Shown here: positions 38,312 through 54,475 of the stretch, in pieces
How the letters are laid out: every line of letters begins with the position of its first letter
How positions within the stretch are numbered: position 1 is the stretch's first letter
Assembly: GCA_907164885.2 (NCBI GenBank)
Contig: OU015490.1
Location: 235,493,832 to 235,557,831 of the forward strand
DNA length: 64,000 nucleotides
Reading direction: 5' to 3'
From: Dolomedes plantarius
Lineage: Eukaryota > Arthropoda > Arachnida > Araneae > Dolomedidae
Program-made: the position numbers and the translations under genes
Notes under the pieces: model-generated
Told to the model about the DNA's origin: nothing
Databases searched by the model: none
What the model saw: only the letters and a program-made list of their open reading frames with translations

Positions 38312-40232
38312 ATATCATAATATAACTAAGCTTTAACCCGACGGTGCAGAATAGTGTATAATAGAAAAAAAATTATTTGAAACGTGTTAGTCATATATAT
38401 TTACTTACGGTATATTTCCCTTTGATTACCAATGGGTTTTTTTTATTTTTTAGATTTGCACTTATTCTTAACTATTTCTGGGTAAAAAGGTGCAAAAATT
38501 GAACATCCTGAAAATAAAAATTAAATTAAATAGCTAGAAATACATCGAGAAACCCTCCCGAAATTTGATAAAACATGAACGGTAGATGATTGAAACAACA
38601 GCAATTTATTTTTACATCATTAAGTTCTTACTACAAAGGTAGGAGCCTACTTTCATATTAAGAAAATGCGTGGTTTCATTTAAAATTGTTTTCAACTGAC
38701 TGCTGAAATTGAAGTCATCTATTTTCCAGAAAATTATTTCATTTTTATAAAAATGCTATTAGATCGGTAATAAATTTACAATCTGATGAAAAAAGAATGA
38801 ACATTTACAAGAAATCTTTGAGAATCACCAATAACACTTTTTAATAAGCTCAGAGAAATTAGTTCCTAAACTAAATGAAAACTTGTTCAAAGCCTCAATA
38901 ACACGGATACTGATATGTTGAATTAAATCATCTCAAGAAAATCTTCACTTAGATATTATATTGAGGTTAGTAAGAATCTTTCCTATATTATGAAAAGTGG
39001 GTTACCTAAAGGTTTTGAGGTAATTTAGTTATTTAAAAATCACATTCTTCATAATTCACACTATTCCTTTGTATAGATTTTCTCTTTTGTTGTTTTATTT
39101 CAGGTATATACAAACTTTTATCGTCAAACTAAATTCGTACTACTCATCTGAAAGGATAAAAAACGTCGAATCTTTCTAATTTTACTTTATTTCTAATGGT
39201 AAAAAAAGATTCATCTGAATGTTACTGTTGATTTACTATCATTGAAGACTTGCAATTATAAGCTACTTTTGCATTTTTTCCATAAAATATATTTATTGGA
39301 ATTTTTTTGCCTAAAAAAGGCTTAAAACATTTGAAATGGTTTGAATGCTAGCCTCGACTTTTTAATTTTAGTTAAACGAACATAATTAATTCATAAATAT
39401 AGGAAATGTATTTATTTACGTGCCTCATAAAACTGAGTGATTCAAATCGAATTCGTGAAGACGGAGAGGGGTAATTGTTTAATACGTTTTTTTCATATGA
39501 ATTAGCAAATGATTTACATGCACTATCCCAAAAACTCTACCGGGAATATTTTAAAAATTGTTTGATATCAAAGACATTGTTAAACTATAAATACACATTC
39601 TGTAACTGAAATTAGGTAAAAAGGAATATACTTTTCAATTATTTAGGTTGAAATTATGATGTTTTAGAATTAATCCCACTTTAAGTTATTTTTTGAAGTT
39701 ATAAAACAGTATTTATATAATATTTTGAACCCTGAAGTGCTAAGTATAAATCTTAATTTATGTGCATAATTTCTGTGGATTTTTTATTTTTATACATTTT
39801 TCACACATTTGCATACATATGCATAACTGTATGTATTGCTATTACCCCATGAATATTGTTATTACTACGTCTACGGTATTTTTGAATATTCCATAATTTT
39901 ATCAGCTGAATAAATTAGTGCAATTTCTTCCTAATAAATGTTATAGGGTTATAGTGCTGAAAATATATTTTACGTCAAACATCTGTATGTGATGCTTGTC
40001 TTATGGACCTGAATTTTAGACACTGCGGAAAAATTAGTTCAGCGACTGGAGCCCACTAGATGTAAAAGTGCACATCGGTTATTGTCCCTGATAGTAAGCA
40101 GTCAGTAACTTGACTAAAATAACTTTAATGACATTCGGGTAGTTTTTAAACAATCTGAAAGTAAAACATTTTATATACAAATTGTTTCTGTTTGTAAAGG
40201 TAAATCTATGAAATCAAAATTCCTGTTAATCA
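38312..40232. other. AT-rich DNA without a recognised gene
   Basis: I see no gene, element end or structured repeat here. Confidence 0.5.
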
Positions 40233-40470
40233 CGTACAGGCATTGTGGTTAGTGTCTCGAGCTTCCACGTCATGGGTGTGGGTCCAAATCTCAATCTAGG
40301 ATACAATCTAGGATACATGCGTAGGATACATGGATGTTCTTGTGCCATCACATCATATGGAGGAATATTGGCTCACATACTTGTACTCCCAATATAAAGA
40401 AACCGAAAAAATCACAGTGTATGTGGACAAATGTCATCAAGACAACGTCCTACCACTACGTAAAATAAAT
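40233..40470 (+). mobile_element. Decayed tRNA-derived SINE, tentative
   Basis: GTACAGGCATTGTGGTTAGT, CTCGAGCTTCCACGTCATGG and GTGTGGGTCCAAATCTC follow tRNA head order, with box A-like and box B-like elements about 35 bp apart. A TCTAGGATACA motif is then repeated three times. The body differs from the SINE at 38.0 kb. Box B has lost the usual GGTTCGA core, so it would not promote transcription well. Confidence 0.5.
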
Positions 40471-41338
<868 letters not shown>

Positions 41339-41658
41339 CAGTCGAACCCCGTTATAACGAACTTCAAGGGACCAAAGGTTTGGTTCGCTATATCCGAACC
41401 GTTAAGAAAAATGTTCACAAAATGTATAACTCATTAGTTGCTATGTGTATTCAATAATGATGTATTAAAAAACTATAAAATCTATTAAAAATGACCATTA
41501 ATGAATTAAATTGACTAAAATCGAAAACATTAAACTGATACAATACTAATTAAACTAATTAAAAATGAAAGACAAATGGATATAAATTCATTTTACCTTT
41601 AATTCTTGCTCACGCTTTTGTTACAGAAATAATCGGTAATCTTCTGCTGACGTGATAC

Positions 41659-43119
41659 CTATGTCAAAAACATTATATGAATTTCTTTGTCCAGTACGTC
41701 AAATGACTGCAACACTCTTTCTTTCACTGTTTGTGTGGAAAAAAACTTATTAATTACACGCATTGCTGCTGTAGCATCTAAGATGGTGGGAATTTCATCA
41801 TTTATGTGCACCTCTTCATCAGCATCAGATGCAGAATCTTCGATTTCAGAATGATTCATTTTAATTTCTTCCACGATATCTTCATCAGTCGGATTTTCAC
41901 ATGTAATGATTTCATCATCAAATGTTTCGAACAATTGCATGTGACAATACGAGAATGAGGAAATATTGTGTTTTTCTATCCACATCGCGATAGGTAAATC
42001 ATCATCTTCTTCTTCAAGATTCTTTGCTAGGCCAGCATGTCGAAAACATTTTCTAATTGTAGAATCTGTAACAAGCCGCCAAGATTTTTCGAGCATTATA
42101 AGTGCATCAAGGAGAGAAACGTCACATTTTACATTTTTATCATATCCTTCTAAAATTCGTAAAATGAGCTGCGTCCTGTAATGACATTTAAGGCTTCTGA
42201 TGACACCCTGGTCCATAGGCTGTACTACAGAAGTTGCATTCGGGGGAAAGAGTACAATTCTAATTGATTGTAACTGTTTATCGTTTTTGTGTGCACTACA
42301 ATTGTCAAGCAGAAGTAGAATTTTCCGTTTTTTAGCTGAAAGTTCACGATCCCACTTTCGAAGTTCTTTTTCAAACAGTTCCTTAGTCATCCACGCCTTA
42401 CGGTTGGCTTCATAAGAAACAGGAAGCCGTTTGATATTTTTGAAACATCTGGGGTGTTTAGATTTTCCAATTACTAGAAGCTTACGACGTTCAGTTCCGC
42501 TCATATTGGCACACACAAGAAATGTTATTCTGTCTTTCGACAATTTTCCGCCATTACATTTCTCTCCATTAAATTTTAATGTCTGGTTTGGTGTCATCTT
42601 GTAAAACAGTGCAGCTTAATCAGCATTAAATATGTCATTCTCGTCATATTCACTAGAGATGTCATTCCAAATATTTTCTTTCCACGTATCGATGTTGGAT
42701 GTTGAAACATCTCCCGATTCTCCAACAATTTTTCCGGAAGATATGTTGTTCCGCTTCTTCAATCTGTCTAACCATCCATTAGAACACGTAAATGGAATTC
42801 CAAATTTACTGGCAAATTCATCAGCTTTTGACTGAAGCATTTGCCCAGAAATTGGTACATTTTGGATTCTTTGAATGCTGAACCATTTTAATAAAGCTTC
42901 TTCCACTTCTTGATGGTCCGCTTTTCTTAATTTCTTTTGGGAGTTCAAATTTTTCTCGAAAGCAGAAAGCATGCTTTCTCTGTTTTTCCATATTGTTCCA
43001 ACTGTAGATTTCGATAAATCTTTTTTTCGGCAAATGTCAACTTGGCTACCTCCATCTTGTATTTCTCTTATGATATTTACTTTTTCTTCGATGCAGAATG
43101 CTTTACGCTTGCTCGACAT
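41659..43119 (-). pseudogene. Tigger/pogo-like transposase, one in-frame stop
   Basis: This is a DDE transposase of the pogo/CENP-B-like family, about 485 residues if read through. The first 60 residues form a psq-type helix-turn-helix (KRKAFCIEEKVNIIREIQDG, STVGTIWKNRE). Residues 70-135 form the second CENP-B HTH (EALLKWFSIQR ... SNGWLDRLKKRNNI). The DDE domain has Asp167 in FNAD, Asp272 in LLLLDNCSAH and Asp303 in QPMDQGVIRSLK, with 30 residues between the last two. The acidic, low-complexity C-terminus fits the family. The only break I see is TAA at 42616-42618, directly after FNAD where these proteins have NADETGLF. Both halves are in the same frame. The start at 43119 is the first ATG and begins the expected domain. 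Confidence 0.9.
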
Positions 43120-43722
43120 GATGTACCTAATGATTTCTTAAAAGCGAATTTTTAACTTGTGATAAACACTCAAATAGGTGAATTAGATGAAATGACTTCC
43201 CTTCCACCTGCGTGTGGAAATGAATCTTCGGGCTCGACCCTGAGCTGACCTTCCCCCTTGTTCTCGGGTACGCATATGCTATACTGTTCATGCTTTTACT
43301 TCTTCTCCTCGAGCGTTTGGTGAACCTTTCCCCTCCCCTCCCTCCTCTTACTGTGGTTTCGCTTACCGAATTACTGGCGGGATTACAACTGCAGAGTGGC
43401 TATCGTAAAAGGGAAAGAATTCAAATGTGTCTACCCTTGAATAAACAGACTTATCGCTGATTTACTCCGTGTTTCACTAGCTGACATACATTTCCATATG
43501 AAATAAGAGTCGAAGTCATGTTTTTACAACTGCGGAAAATTTTTTAAAAAAATCAGTCGACTGAAAAAAAAAGGTTCGTTATAGCCGATTCTTAACATTT
43601 CGGAGGTTCGCTATAAAAGGGTAAATTAGCATTAAATAGAATAGGAAAACGGCGGGACCAAAAATTTCGTTCGTTATATCCGGGAGTTCGTTATATCCCA
43701 GGTTCGCTATAACGGGGTTCGA

Positions 43723-43724
<2 letters not shown>
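43120..43724. promoter_or_regulatory. Transposase upstream region and subterminal repeats of the Tigger element
   Basis: This stretch lies between the transposase ATG and the terminal repeat. It is less AT-rich than its surroundings at 43190-43400 and contains clustered TTCGYTATA motifs from 43573 to 43710. In pogo-like elements such repeats bind the transposase N-terminal domains. Function here is inferred from position and repetition only. Confidence 0.45.
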
Positions 43725-47693
<3,969 letters not shown>

Positions 47694-47701
47694 TTTGCAA
47701 C

Positions 47702-48499
47702 TAGGGTTTGACAGTTTTTCAAAAACCGGTTTTTAAAATAAATTTGTCATATTTGAAAACCAGTTTTTAAATTAAGAAATCCGGTTTAAAAGAATTCACA
47801 TTATTATGTAAAAATTGATTTTTAACTTTTTGATTTGCTATTCATTCAATGCAACGGGCAGTAGACACATTTTTTCAACGTTGCGAGTTGCGTTGGCCAG
47901 TGCTTGGGCATTGTGCACTGCGCACGTGGAAAAGACGTGCCTAACCGACTTATTTTATGTTATTACAAATGTGCAATCCGTCACGAGTCACGACAGGTTC
48001 GTTTAATCTTGTAAAGTGAAAACTGGAAACAAGAATATAAAGTTGATATAGTTGATAAAAATAAGCATTAAGTATGTTTCTAATTTCTATATTTGCATTT
48101 TCTATTTTACATTTTAAAACTTTAATTTTATTATATAAATTTCTTCTCTCAAAAATTAATGCAAAATAAAAGTTCTGGCTTCTGTCTAATGGGATTTGAA
48201 ATAAAACACAGGGTGTTAAAATAATCCGTATTTTCTTTGGCAACGTTTCGAAGGTAATTTGTAATCCTTAAATATTTTTTTTATATTTTGACTTTGATAT
48301 TGATTTCGTTTTTAGTCATTTTATATAAATTAAATAAAATATTTTTCCCTATTCTATTTTTCTGACAAAAATTCGAAAACCGGCTGAAACCGGTTTTTTT
48401 TAAAATGTGGAATTCGAAAACCGGCTGAAACCGGTTTTTTTTTTAAATGTGGAATTCGAAAACAGTTTTCTCAAAAAGTAGGTTTTTGTATAAACCCTA
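47702..48499. mobile_element. hAT-type element with perfect 8-bp target duplication
   Basis: The ends TAGGGTTTGACAG and (right, reversed) TAGGGTTTATACA are short terminal inverted repeats. TTTGCAAC flanks both sides (47694-47701, 48500-48507). AAAACCGG/CCGGTTTT blocks recur at both ends. On the right, GTGGAATTCGAAAACCGGCT and GAAACCGGTTTT occur in tandem, and each is itself nearly palindromic. No transposase is encoded. Confidence 0.88.
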
Positions 48500-48507
48500 T
48501 TTGCAAC

Positions 48508-49120
48508 TTAAAGTTCATATTCCAGTCATTAAGGTTAATTTCAATATTTTGACTTTAAAAAATAATCACTTTCTTAATGCCTCTTCTCCTCCCCCCCCCC
48601 AAAAAAATAATGTATTAATATAAATTATGAGATAGTATCAATTGAACATAATTAGTTCATTATATTTCTAACATACTTATACACTTTTAATACACTAAAA
48701 CTGTTTCAAATAATTCTCTTTTTAATAGTACTTTGCGTAATAGTTAAGTTTATAGTTTTTATTACTAAAATAGTCTTAATTTTGAGTACAATGGCTGTGA
48801 CACTCCATACATGTTTTCAAATTGTGAATGATATGATAATCGTCTAATACTTTCATACGAGTTCGTCCATGAATTCATATAAAGTGTCAATAGAATTATA
48901 GTATGAATTAGTAGTCACTTATCGCATTAAGAATTTTGATAACTGACATATTTGGGAATAATTGGACTAAAAACGAGAAACAATAAATATGAAATAGAGC
49001 CATTATTCAAAGAAACATGTAACATACTTTTTGGAAAATAGAATGATCTTTTTATTTTATTTTTTCACTTCATAATGTGGATTTCAGTCGCTCTGTGGAA
49101 CACGCTCGAGTACTATTAAT
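48508..49120. other. AT-rich DNA without a recognised gene
   Basis: Contains a poly-C/poly-A run at about 48591-48607. No gene or element end seen. Confidence 0.5.
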
Positions 49121-49352
49121 TACCAAGTTTATAAGAATGTCCTTGTAAATACTAGATAATTTTGTACTTGCAGTTTCAAGGACCTTGTTATAAGGTACCA
49201 TTACCAAGTTTATAAGAATGTCTTTGTATATAGATAATTTTGAACTAGCAGTTTCGGGGCTCTTGTTTTAGGTACCAATACCAAGTTTATAAGACGATCC
49301 TTGTAAATAGACAATTTTGCACTAGTAGTTTCGGGGCCTTTGTTATAAGGTG
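49121..49352. repeat. Three-copy direct repeat, 77-81 bp
   Basis: TACCAAGTTTATAAG starts copies at 49121, 49203 and 49279. Each continues CCTTGTA.ATAGA.AATTTTG.ACT.G.AGTTTC..GG.C.TTGTTATAAGGT. Copies are moderately diverged. Confidence 0.9.
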
Positions 49353-49472
49353 TATATGTGCAGTACAGTCGTACTACTGAAATTTTCTTATTATTATTCT
49401 GACATTTAAATCACAAACCGATCTCATAGATCGGCAAGATTCTCTTTTACTAATAAAACTTTAGCATAAATA

Positions 49473-49690
49473 CAGGATGACCCAAAAGTCACCTGACCAT
49501 TTTAGAATATAACTTTTTTACAGGTAATTTGTTTAAACATTTTGTTTCAGATTTTTCACCAGTAATCCTTGGAAAATAGTTATGGAGAAATTTACGACAG
49601 AACAACGAGCAAATGTCATCCGATTTTATATATGAATTAGACGATCGATTGTGCTAATCCAAAGAGCTCACATTCGTTATTTTGGGATCA
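49473..49690 (+). mobile_element. Mariner-type element, 5' fragment
   Basis: CAGGATGACCCAAAAGTCAC at 49473, preceded by TA, looks like a mariner terminal repeat. About 110 bp downstream a transposase start follows. Homology is lost near 49690, before the next (TA)n tract, and no right end was found. The element is therefore 3'-truncated. Confidence 0.65.
49582..49688 (+). pseudogene. Mariner transposase N-terminal relic (DUF4817-type)
   Basis: ATG at 49582 opens MEKFTTEQRANVIRFYI, TGA, then RRSIVLIQRAHIRYFGI. The order FT..QRA.VI.FY....RSIV..QRA.R..F is the N-terminal helix-turn-helix of arthropod mariner-like transposases that carry a DUF4817-type domain. One stop interrupts it and the rest of the protein is missing. 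The relics at 10.0 kb and 60.8 kb represent the opposite, C-terminal end of this protein type. Confidence 0.68.
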
Positions 49691-49780
49691 TAAAACTACC
49701 ACATATCTAGAAAAAGAAAAAAAAAACTCTACCCACAGGGGTAGAATTATTTCTCCACCCACATATATATACAATATTTT

Positions 49781-49784
<4 letters not shown>

Positions 49785-49842
<58 letters not shown>

Positions 49843-49849
49843 TATATAA
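49785..49849. repeat. (TA)n microsatellite
   Basis: About 65 bp of TA with one TACA interruption near its right end. Confidence 0.95.
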
Positions 49850-50152
49850 TCTGAATAAGCAATACTGGAATAATTTTGGCGATATCAAGAACAGGGTCAT
49901 GTCTGGGTCATGTTCAGGGAAGTCTCAATACAACTTTCAGTGAGTACGGAAAGTCTTCATCCTTAAAAAGAGTGCACACTTGTCAAGAATAAAGTGGTGG
50001 CCATTTGAAGGACGTATTTTACATAACTAGTATAAAATTATATCTCAGAAGTCTATATTATGGATTATAAAAGAATGAATATGAATTTTTATTATATAAA
50101 GCAATTATTCTATTTTTAAATGTACTTGTGAATTTTGAATCATACTGTATAA

Positions 50153-50670
50153 TGTAAGTTGGTGTAACTGAGCCATCCCCTCCCAGATTTTTCCTTTACA
50201 TATTAGGTAAATGTTAGGTAAATGTTTCCTTTACATATTATGTAAACAAGGGAATTAAACTCTGTGTGTTATTTTCTTTCTGGTGTTCACAACAACCTCT
50301 CTTACAACATTGGTAATTGCTTTGGAAATATTATTTTTAATGGGGGTAGAGTTTTTCATCTTTTTCTAGATATAGAAGCATTGGACCCAGTTACCCAGTC
50401 ACAGATTATGTTGTTTCTTATGAGAATTAGAACTGGGTGGTCCACTTACCTCATTCACCAGGTGAAATGGGACCACGTGTAAAATTATATGCTATATATA
50501 TATATATAATAAAAGCAATATCCTAGCTTAAACAGACTTACTAAGACTTCCTAAAATGCCTGTAATACAAAAATTATTGAAAATTATACATGTTAGTATA
50601 ATTTTAATGTGTGTAATGTATAGTAGTATATAAAATTTGAAAATCTATGGCCCAGGTACCCCAACTTACA
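50153..50670. mobile_element. Inverted-repeat element, unclassified
   Basis: TGTAAGTTGGTGTAACTGAG followed by CCAT at 50153 matches the reverse complement of the right end, TGTAAGTTGGGGTACCTGGG followed by CCAT. That gives a terminal inverted repeat of about 24 bp with 3-4 mismatches. A second inverted pair, GGTGGTCC and GGGACCAC, lies inside (about 50436 and 50468). There is no transposase and no clear target duplication. Confidence 0.6.
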
Positions 50671-51590
50671 CCTTCAATGTATCACCTCAGGAAATCTTCA
50701 CACAATGTTGTACGTAATTTTATAGAAGTTTAACACTAACATTACAAAGATTTAACTTTATCTCCCATTATGAATAATAAATCTCATCTAAAAAATCAAG
50801 CAAGATTATTATATAATATTTGCGGAAATGAACATGATTGCGCACATCAGCGGAGTACATATAATCTCTACGAGTGATTTTGAACTTAGAAAAAAAATAT
50901 TGAGCGTAATCGGTTTTTCTTTGATAGTACACTGCAAGATAGATATTGTCGTCTTGAAGATTTCGTTTGTCCGATAAAACACTTCCCTTGCACAACGCCG
51001 TCCATAGTGATAAACTATCTGCCGTATGTGATAGTGGTTTGTAGTATGTGAAATCTATTCATTATCGTGAGGAAAAATCCAAAACATTACCGTGTAACTG
51101 TGCATGACCTGGATTTCAGACACATTTGCCACAAAGTTTTGTACACTAAGTTAAAGGAGGGTCTCGCCTAATCAATTCAGTACATTTCGTAAGGAAAGTG
51201 TTTATTCAGACCTAGTTCATCAGATAAGTCTTTATATCTATTGATTATTCAGTTTTCTACTGTGTTCGCCGTTATTGATAAGGGCAGAAAACCACTCAAT
51301 CAGCTGCGATCACCCCACTACCGTTGATAAGAATACAAAAAGAAAGCGTGTAGTAGGAGGAGAAAGATTAAATCTGCACGAGTTTGACCTTGTGGTGAAA
51401 TTAGGGAACATTTTTTTATTGATAAGACCAAAAAAATGCTCTTAATTGTCGCGACACCCGCATGATTAATATTATTATGATTTTTAGGGTTCAGTGACAT
51501 CAATAAAAAATGTTACTGAAAAGGTTTGGTACCTGGCCATTTCTTTCTACATTAATATCGTACCTAACAGAATTATACAACATATGTGTA
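50671..51590. other. AT-rich DNA without a recognised gene
   Basis: No gene or element end recognised. Confidence 0.5.
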
Positions 51591-51935
<345 letters not shown>

Positions 51936-52397
51936 TGTAACGTGTCCTTCATAAGCTCATTCATTAAATTTCGTTTAAAAGGAACTCTGTGAAGTTTGTG
52001 AGGTTTATACAAGAATGTCAAAAATCCGAAATAATTTGACATCATAATTTAACGTAACGTTTTGAATATTTACGGTTTCAATTAACATCAAAGTTAACGT
52101 AAAGTGTCAGTACAGTAAAAGAATTTTGATTTTAACTAGGAAAGATAGTCTTTAAGATGTATTAATGTGCATAATAAAATATTAACAAGGAGTTCAAGAG
52201 TAAAGATCAGATGTATTACATTATAAGGAAAGATTCCTTGAATTAGACCTTTTTTTAATATGGTATGATTATTAAAATAATAAAAGAAACACTAAATTCA
52301 CAATTGTTTTAATTGAGTCTGTTTAAATTTAAATGAAATGCTTTAGATTTAGATATGTATGTTTTCACTTTCTATGTGTCCTAAAACAGGAGAAATA
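51936..52397. other. AT-rich flank without a recognised gene
   Basis: Nothing recognised between the TA tract and the Tc1 element. Confidence 0.5.
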
Positions 52398-53806
52398 CAC
52401 TGCTGGCCACTGTAAATGCAACACCCTGAAGGAAACATGCAAATAACATGAAATTTACAACATGCATTAGCGGAGGTGAGATATGTAAATGATTAGAATT
52501 TCAACGCAGACGCACATCACGCGCGCCTGTGGCGCCACTTCAAAGCGCTATTTAGGGCTTGGAGATTTCGACGATTTCAAGTTCGGCAATTGTGTTTTTC
52601 TTGTGGTTTTTTCAAAAAAACGATCAATTATGCCTCGTCAAAAACAGCGATCATCTTTTGATCAAGTATCCGAGTTCGACAGAGGAAAGATAGTGGCCTA
52701 CCGAGATTGTGAATTATCTTTCAGGGAAATCGGTAGTCGTGTTGGACGAAACCAAACAACTGTAATGCGGATATGTGATCGTTGGATGCAGGAGGGTACG
52801 ACGGACCGGCGTGATCGATCGCATCCACCTCAGCTCACCACTTCACGTGATGACAGGCAAATTGTGCGCATGGCAGTGACGGATCGCTCAGTCACATCAC
52901 GAACCATAGCACAGCACATGCAGTCTGTAACGCATCATCCAGTGTCTGCGCGTATCATTCGACGCCGTTTACAACAGAGTGGTCTGTCCGCAAGACGTCC
53001 ATTGCTTTGTCTACCCTTGACGCAAAATCACAGACGTCTCCGCCGCCAATGGTGCGATGGCAGAAGGATGTGGACGGCAGAATGGAATGAAATTGTCTTT
53101 ACTGACGAGTCACGCTTCTGTCTGCAACACCACGATGGTCGCATTCGAGTCTGGAGACACCGTGAAGAGAGGATGCTGAACAGCTGCGTTATGCACCGCC
53201 ACACTGGTCCTGCACCGGGTATTATGGTATGGGGCGGTATTAGATATCACTCTCGCACACCTCTAGTACGCATTGCCGGTACTTTAAACAGCCAGCGCTA
53301 CATCTCCGAGGTGTTGGAGCCAGTTGTCCTTTCTTACATTCAGGGCTTGCCCACAGCCATATTTCTACAGGATAATGCGCGACCACACGTGGCAGGCATT
53401 GTCCAACGGTTCTTCGTCAATCGCCAGATTGAATTGCTTCCCTGGCCGCCTCGCTCTCCGGATCTTTCGCCGATAGAAAACATGTGGTCCATGGTTGTTC
53501 TACGATTGACCCAGATTCCATCCCCAGCTGCCACAGCAAATCAACTTTGGCAACGTGTGGAAGTTGCTTGGTCTGCTGTACCCCAAGAACTCATCCAAAG
53601 TCTCTTTGAGTCAATGCCGATGCATGTGGCAGCGGTGATCTCCAACAATGGCGGCTACTCTGGCTACTGATTTTGGCAGGAACCACACTTCACAGAAGTC
53701 TATAAATTTAATCATTAGATACTTGGTCAACATGTTATCTACAAAATAAATTTTGTTGTGATATCTCTTGTCTTTCTTGGTGTTGCAATTTGGGTGGCCA
53801 GCAGTG
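52398..53806 (+). mobile_element. Tc1-like DNA transposon, complete copy
   Basis: The left end CACTGCTGGCCACTGTAAAT and the reversed right end CACTGCTGGCCACCCAAATT both run on into GCAACACC, a terminal inverted repeat of about 28 bp. TA flanks both sides (52396-52397, 53807-53808). The 1409-bp length, a single open transposase and intact ends make this the best-preserved element in the window. A second, inverted copy lies at 59098-60499. Confidence 0.95.
52630..53670 (+). CDS. Tc1-like DD34E transposase, open (346 aa)
   Basis: It catalyses cut-and-paste transposition at TA sites in the nucleus. Residues 10-55 form the first helix-turn-helix (VSEFDRGKIVAYRDCELSFR ... IGSRVGRNQTTV). RRDRSHPPQ follows, in place of the usual GRPR linker. 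Residues 83-125 form the second helix-turn-helix, ending RRRLQQSGLSARRP. The catalytic triad is Asp159 (IVFTDESRF), Asp248 (FLQDNARPH) and Glu283 (DLSPIENMW), with exactly 34 residues between the last two. GPAPGIMVWGGI is the usual glycine-rich box. The length is normal for Tc1. An upstream in-frame ATG exists at 52489, but MPRQKQRSS starts the family domain and the inverted copy has an aligned MPRRKQRSS, so 52630 is preferred. A possible AATAAA lies at 53745-53750. Catalytic residues are intact; activity is untested. Confidence 0.93.
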   Translation: MPRQKQRSSFDQVSEFDRGKIVAYRDCELSFREIGSRVGRNQTTVMRICDRWMQEGTTDRRDRSHPPQLTTSRDDRQIVRMAVTDRSVTSRTIAQHMQSVTHHPVSARIIRRRLQQSGLSARRPLLCLPLTQNHRRLRRQWCDGRRMWTAEWNEIVFTDESRFCLQHHDGRIRVWRHREERMLNSCVMHRHTGPAPGIMVWGGIRYHSRTPLVRIAGTLNSQRYISEVLEPVVLSYIQGLPTAIFLQDNARPHVAGIVQRFFVNRQIELLPWPPRSPDLSPIENMWSMVVLRLTQIPSPAATANQLWQRVEVAWSAVPQELIQSLFESMPMHVAAVISNNGGYSGY

Positions 53807-53808
53807 TA

Positions 53809-54393
53809 TTTGATGAAAAATGGTCAAAATAAATTTCCATTACTGAAAATAAAACTGTTTACATTTTTCCCAGCTCAAAGGAAACAAAAGGAATAAAAAA
53901 ATATTTAAATTGCAAAAAGTTCGAAGATGTGTAACAAAATGCATTGATAGAAATTCATTTATAGTTAAAAATTCATTCAATTTTTAAGAATTAATTATCT
54001 AAAAAACACAATTATTCTGTAAAATTTGTAGTAAGAAATTTAAACTATTGTTTACGAAACCGAAAAAAAAATAAAATCTCATTTCGCGTGGGTATGTTTG
54101 CTTTTCTTATAAAACTCTATTTTTATGCACTTTTAACAGACAGGAAAGATAAACTGTACATGAAACAAAGAAGATAAAACAACATTTTAACGAATTAATG
54201 AGCTTATGTTAATTATTTTGAGTTTGGAATTTTGCTGTCAATCTATTTTAATCCAAAGCTTTTAAACTTTCTATTTTTACTATACTATTTTTTGAATATA
54301 AAAGACAAAATACCCTTTTTTTATGGATAAATAGAAACATTCACTTAAAAGTAAGGAGGCATAATAATCCTTTCTAAAAGAAGACCAAAAAAT
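53809..54393. other. AT-rich DNA without a recognised gene
   Basis: No gene or element end recognised. Confidence 0.5.
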
Positions 54394-54402
54394 ATCTATC
54401 TA

Positions 54403-54468
<66 letters not shown>
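54394..54468. repeat. Compound microsatellite (TATC)n-(TC)n-(TA)n
   Basis: TATC repeats to about 54409, TC to 54435, then TA to 54468. The DD41D element begins at the next base. Confidence 0.96.

Positions 54469-54475
<7 letters not shown>

Larger units (their letters stand above)
41339..43725 (-). mobile_element. Tigger/pogo-like DNA transposon, near-complete
   Basis: The terminal inverted repeat CAGTCGAACCCCGTTATAAC on the left matches the reversed right end CAGTCGAACCCCGTTATAGC. TA flanks both ends (41337-41338, 43726-43727). TTCGYTATA-type motifs recur near both ends (41382, 43575, 43606, 43669, 43687, 43702) as likely transposase-binding sites. The 2387-bp length and a single minus-strand transposase are typical of Tigger-type elements. 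It sits in the middle of a (TA)n tract. Confidence 0.92.

Noticed and set aside
41966..42415. Plus-strand frames inside the Tigger element
   Set aside because: They are antisense shadows of the transposase frame.
47815..48243. Two overlapping frames inside the hAT element at 47.7 kb
   Set aside because: Neither shows hAT transposase motifs; the element looks non-autonomous.
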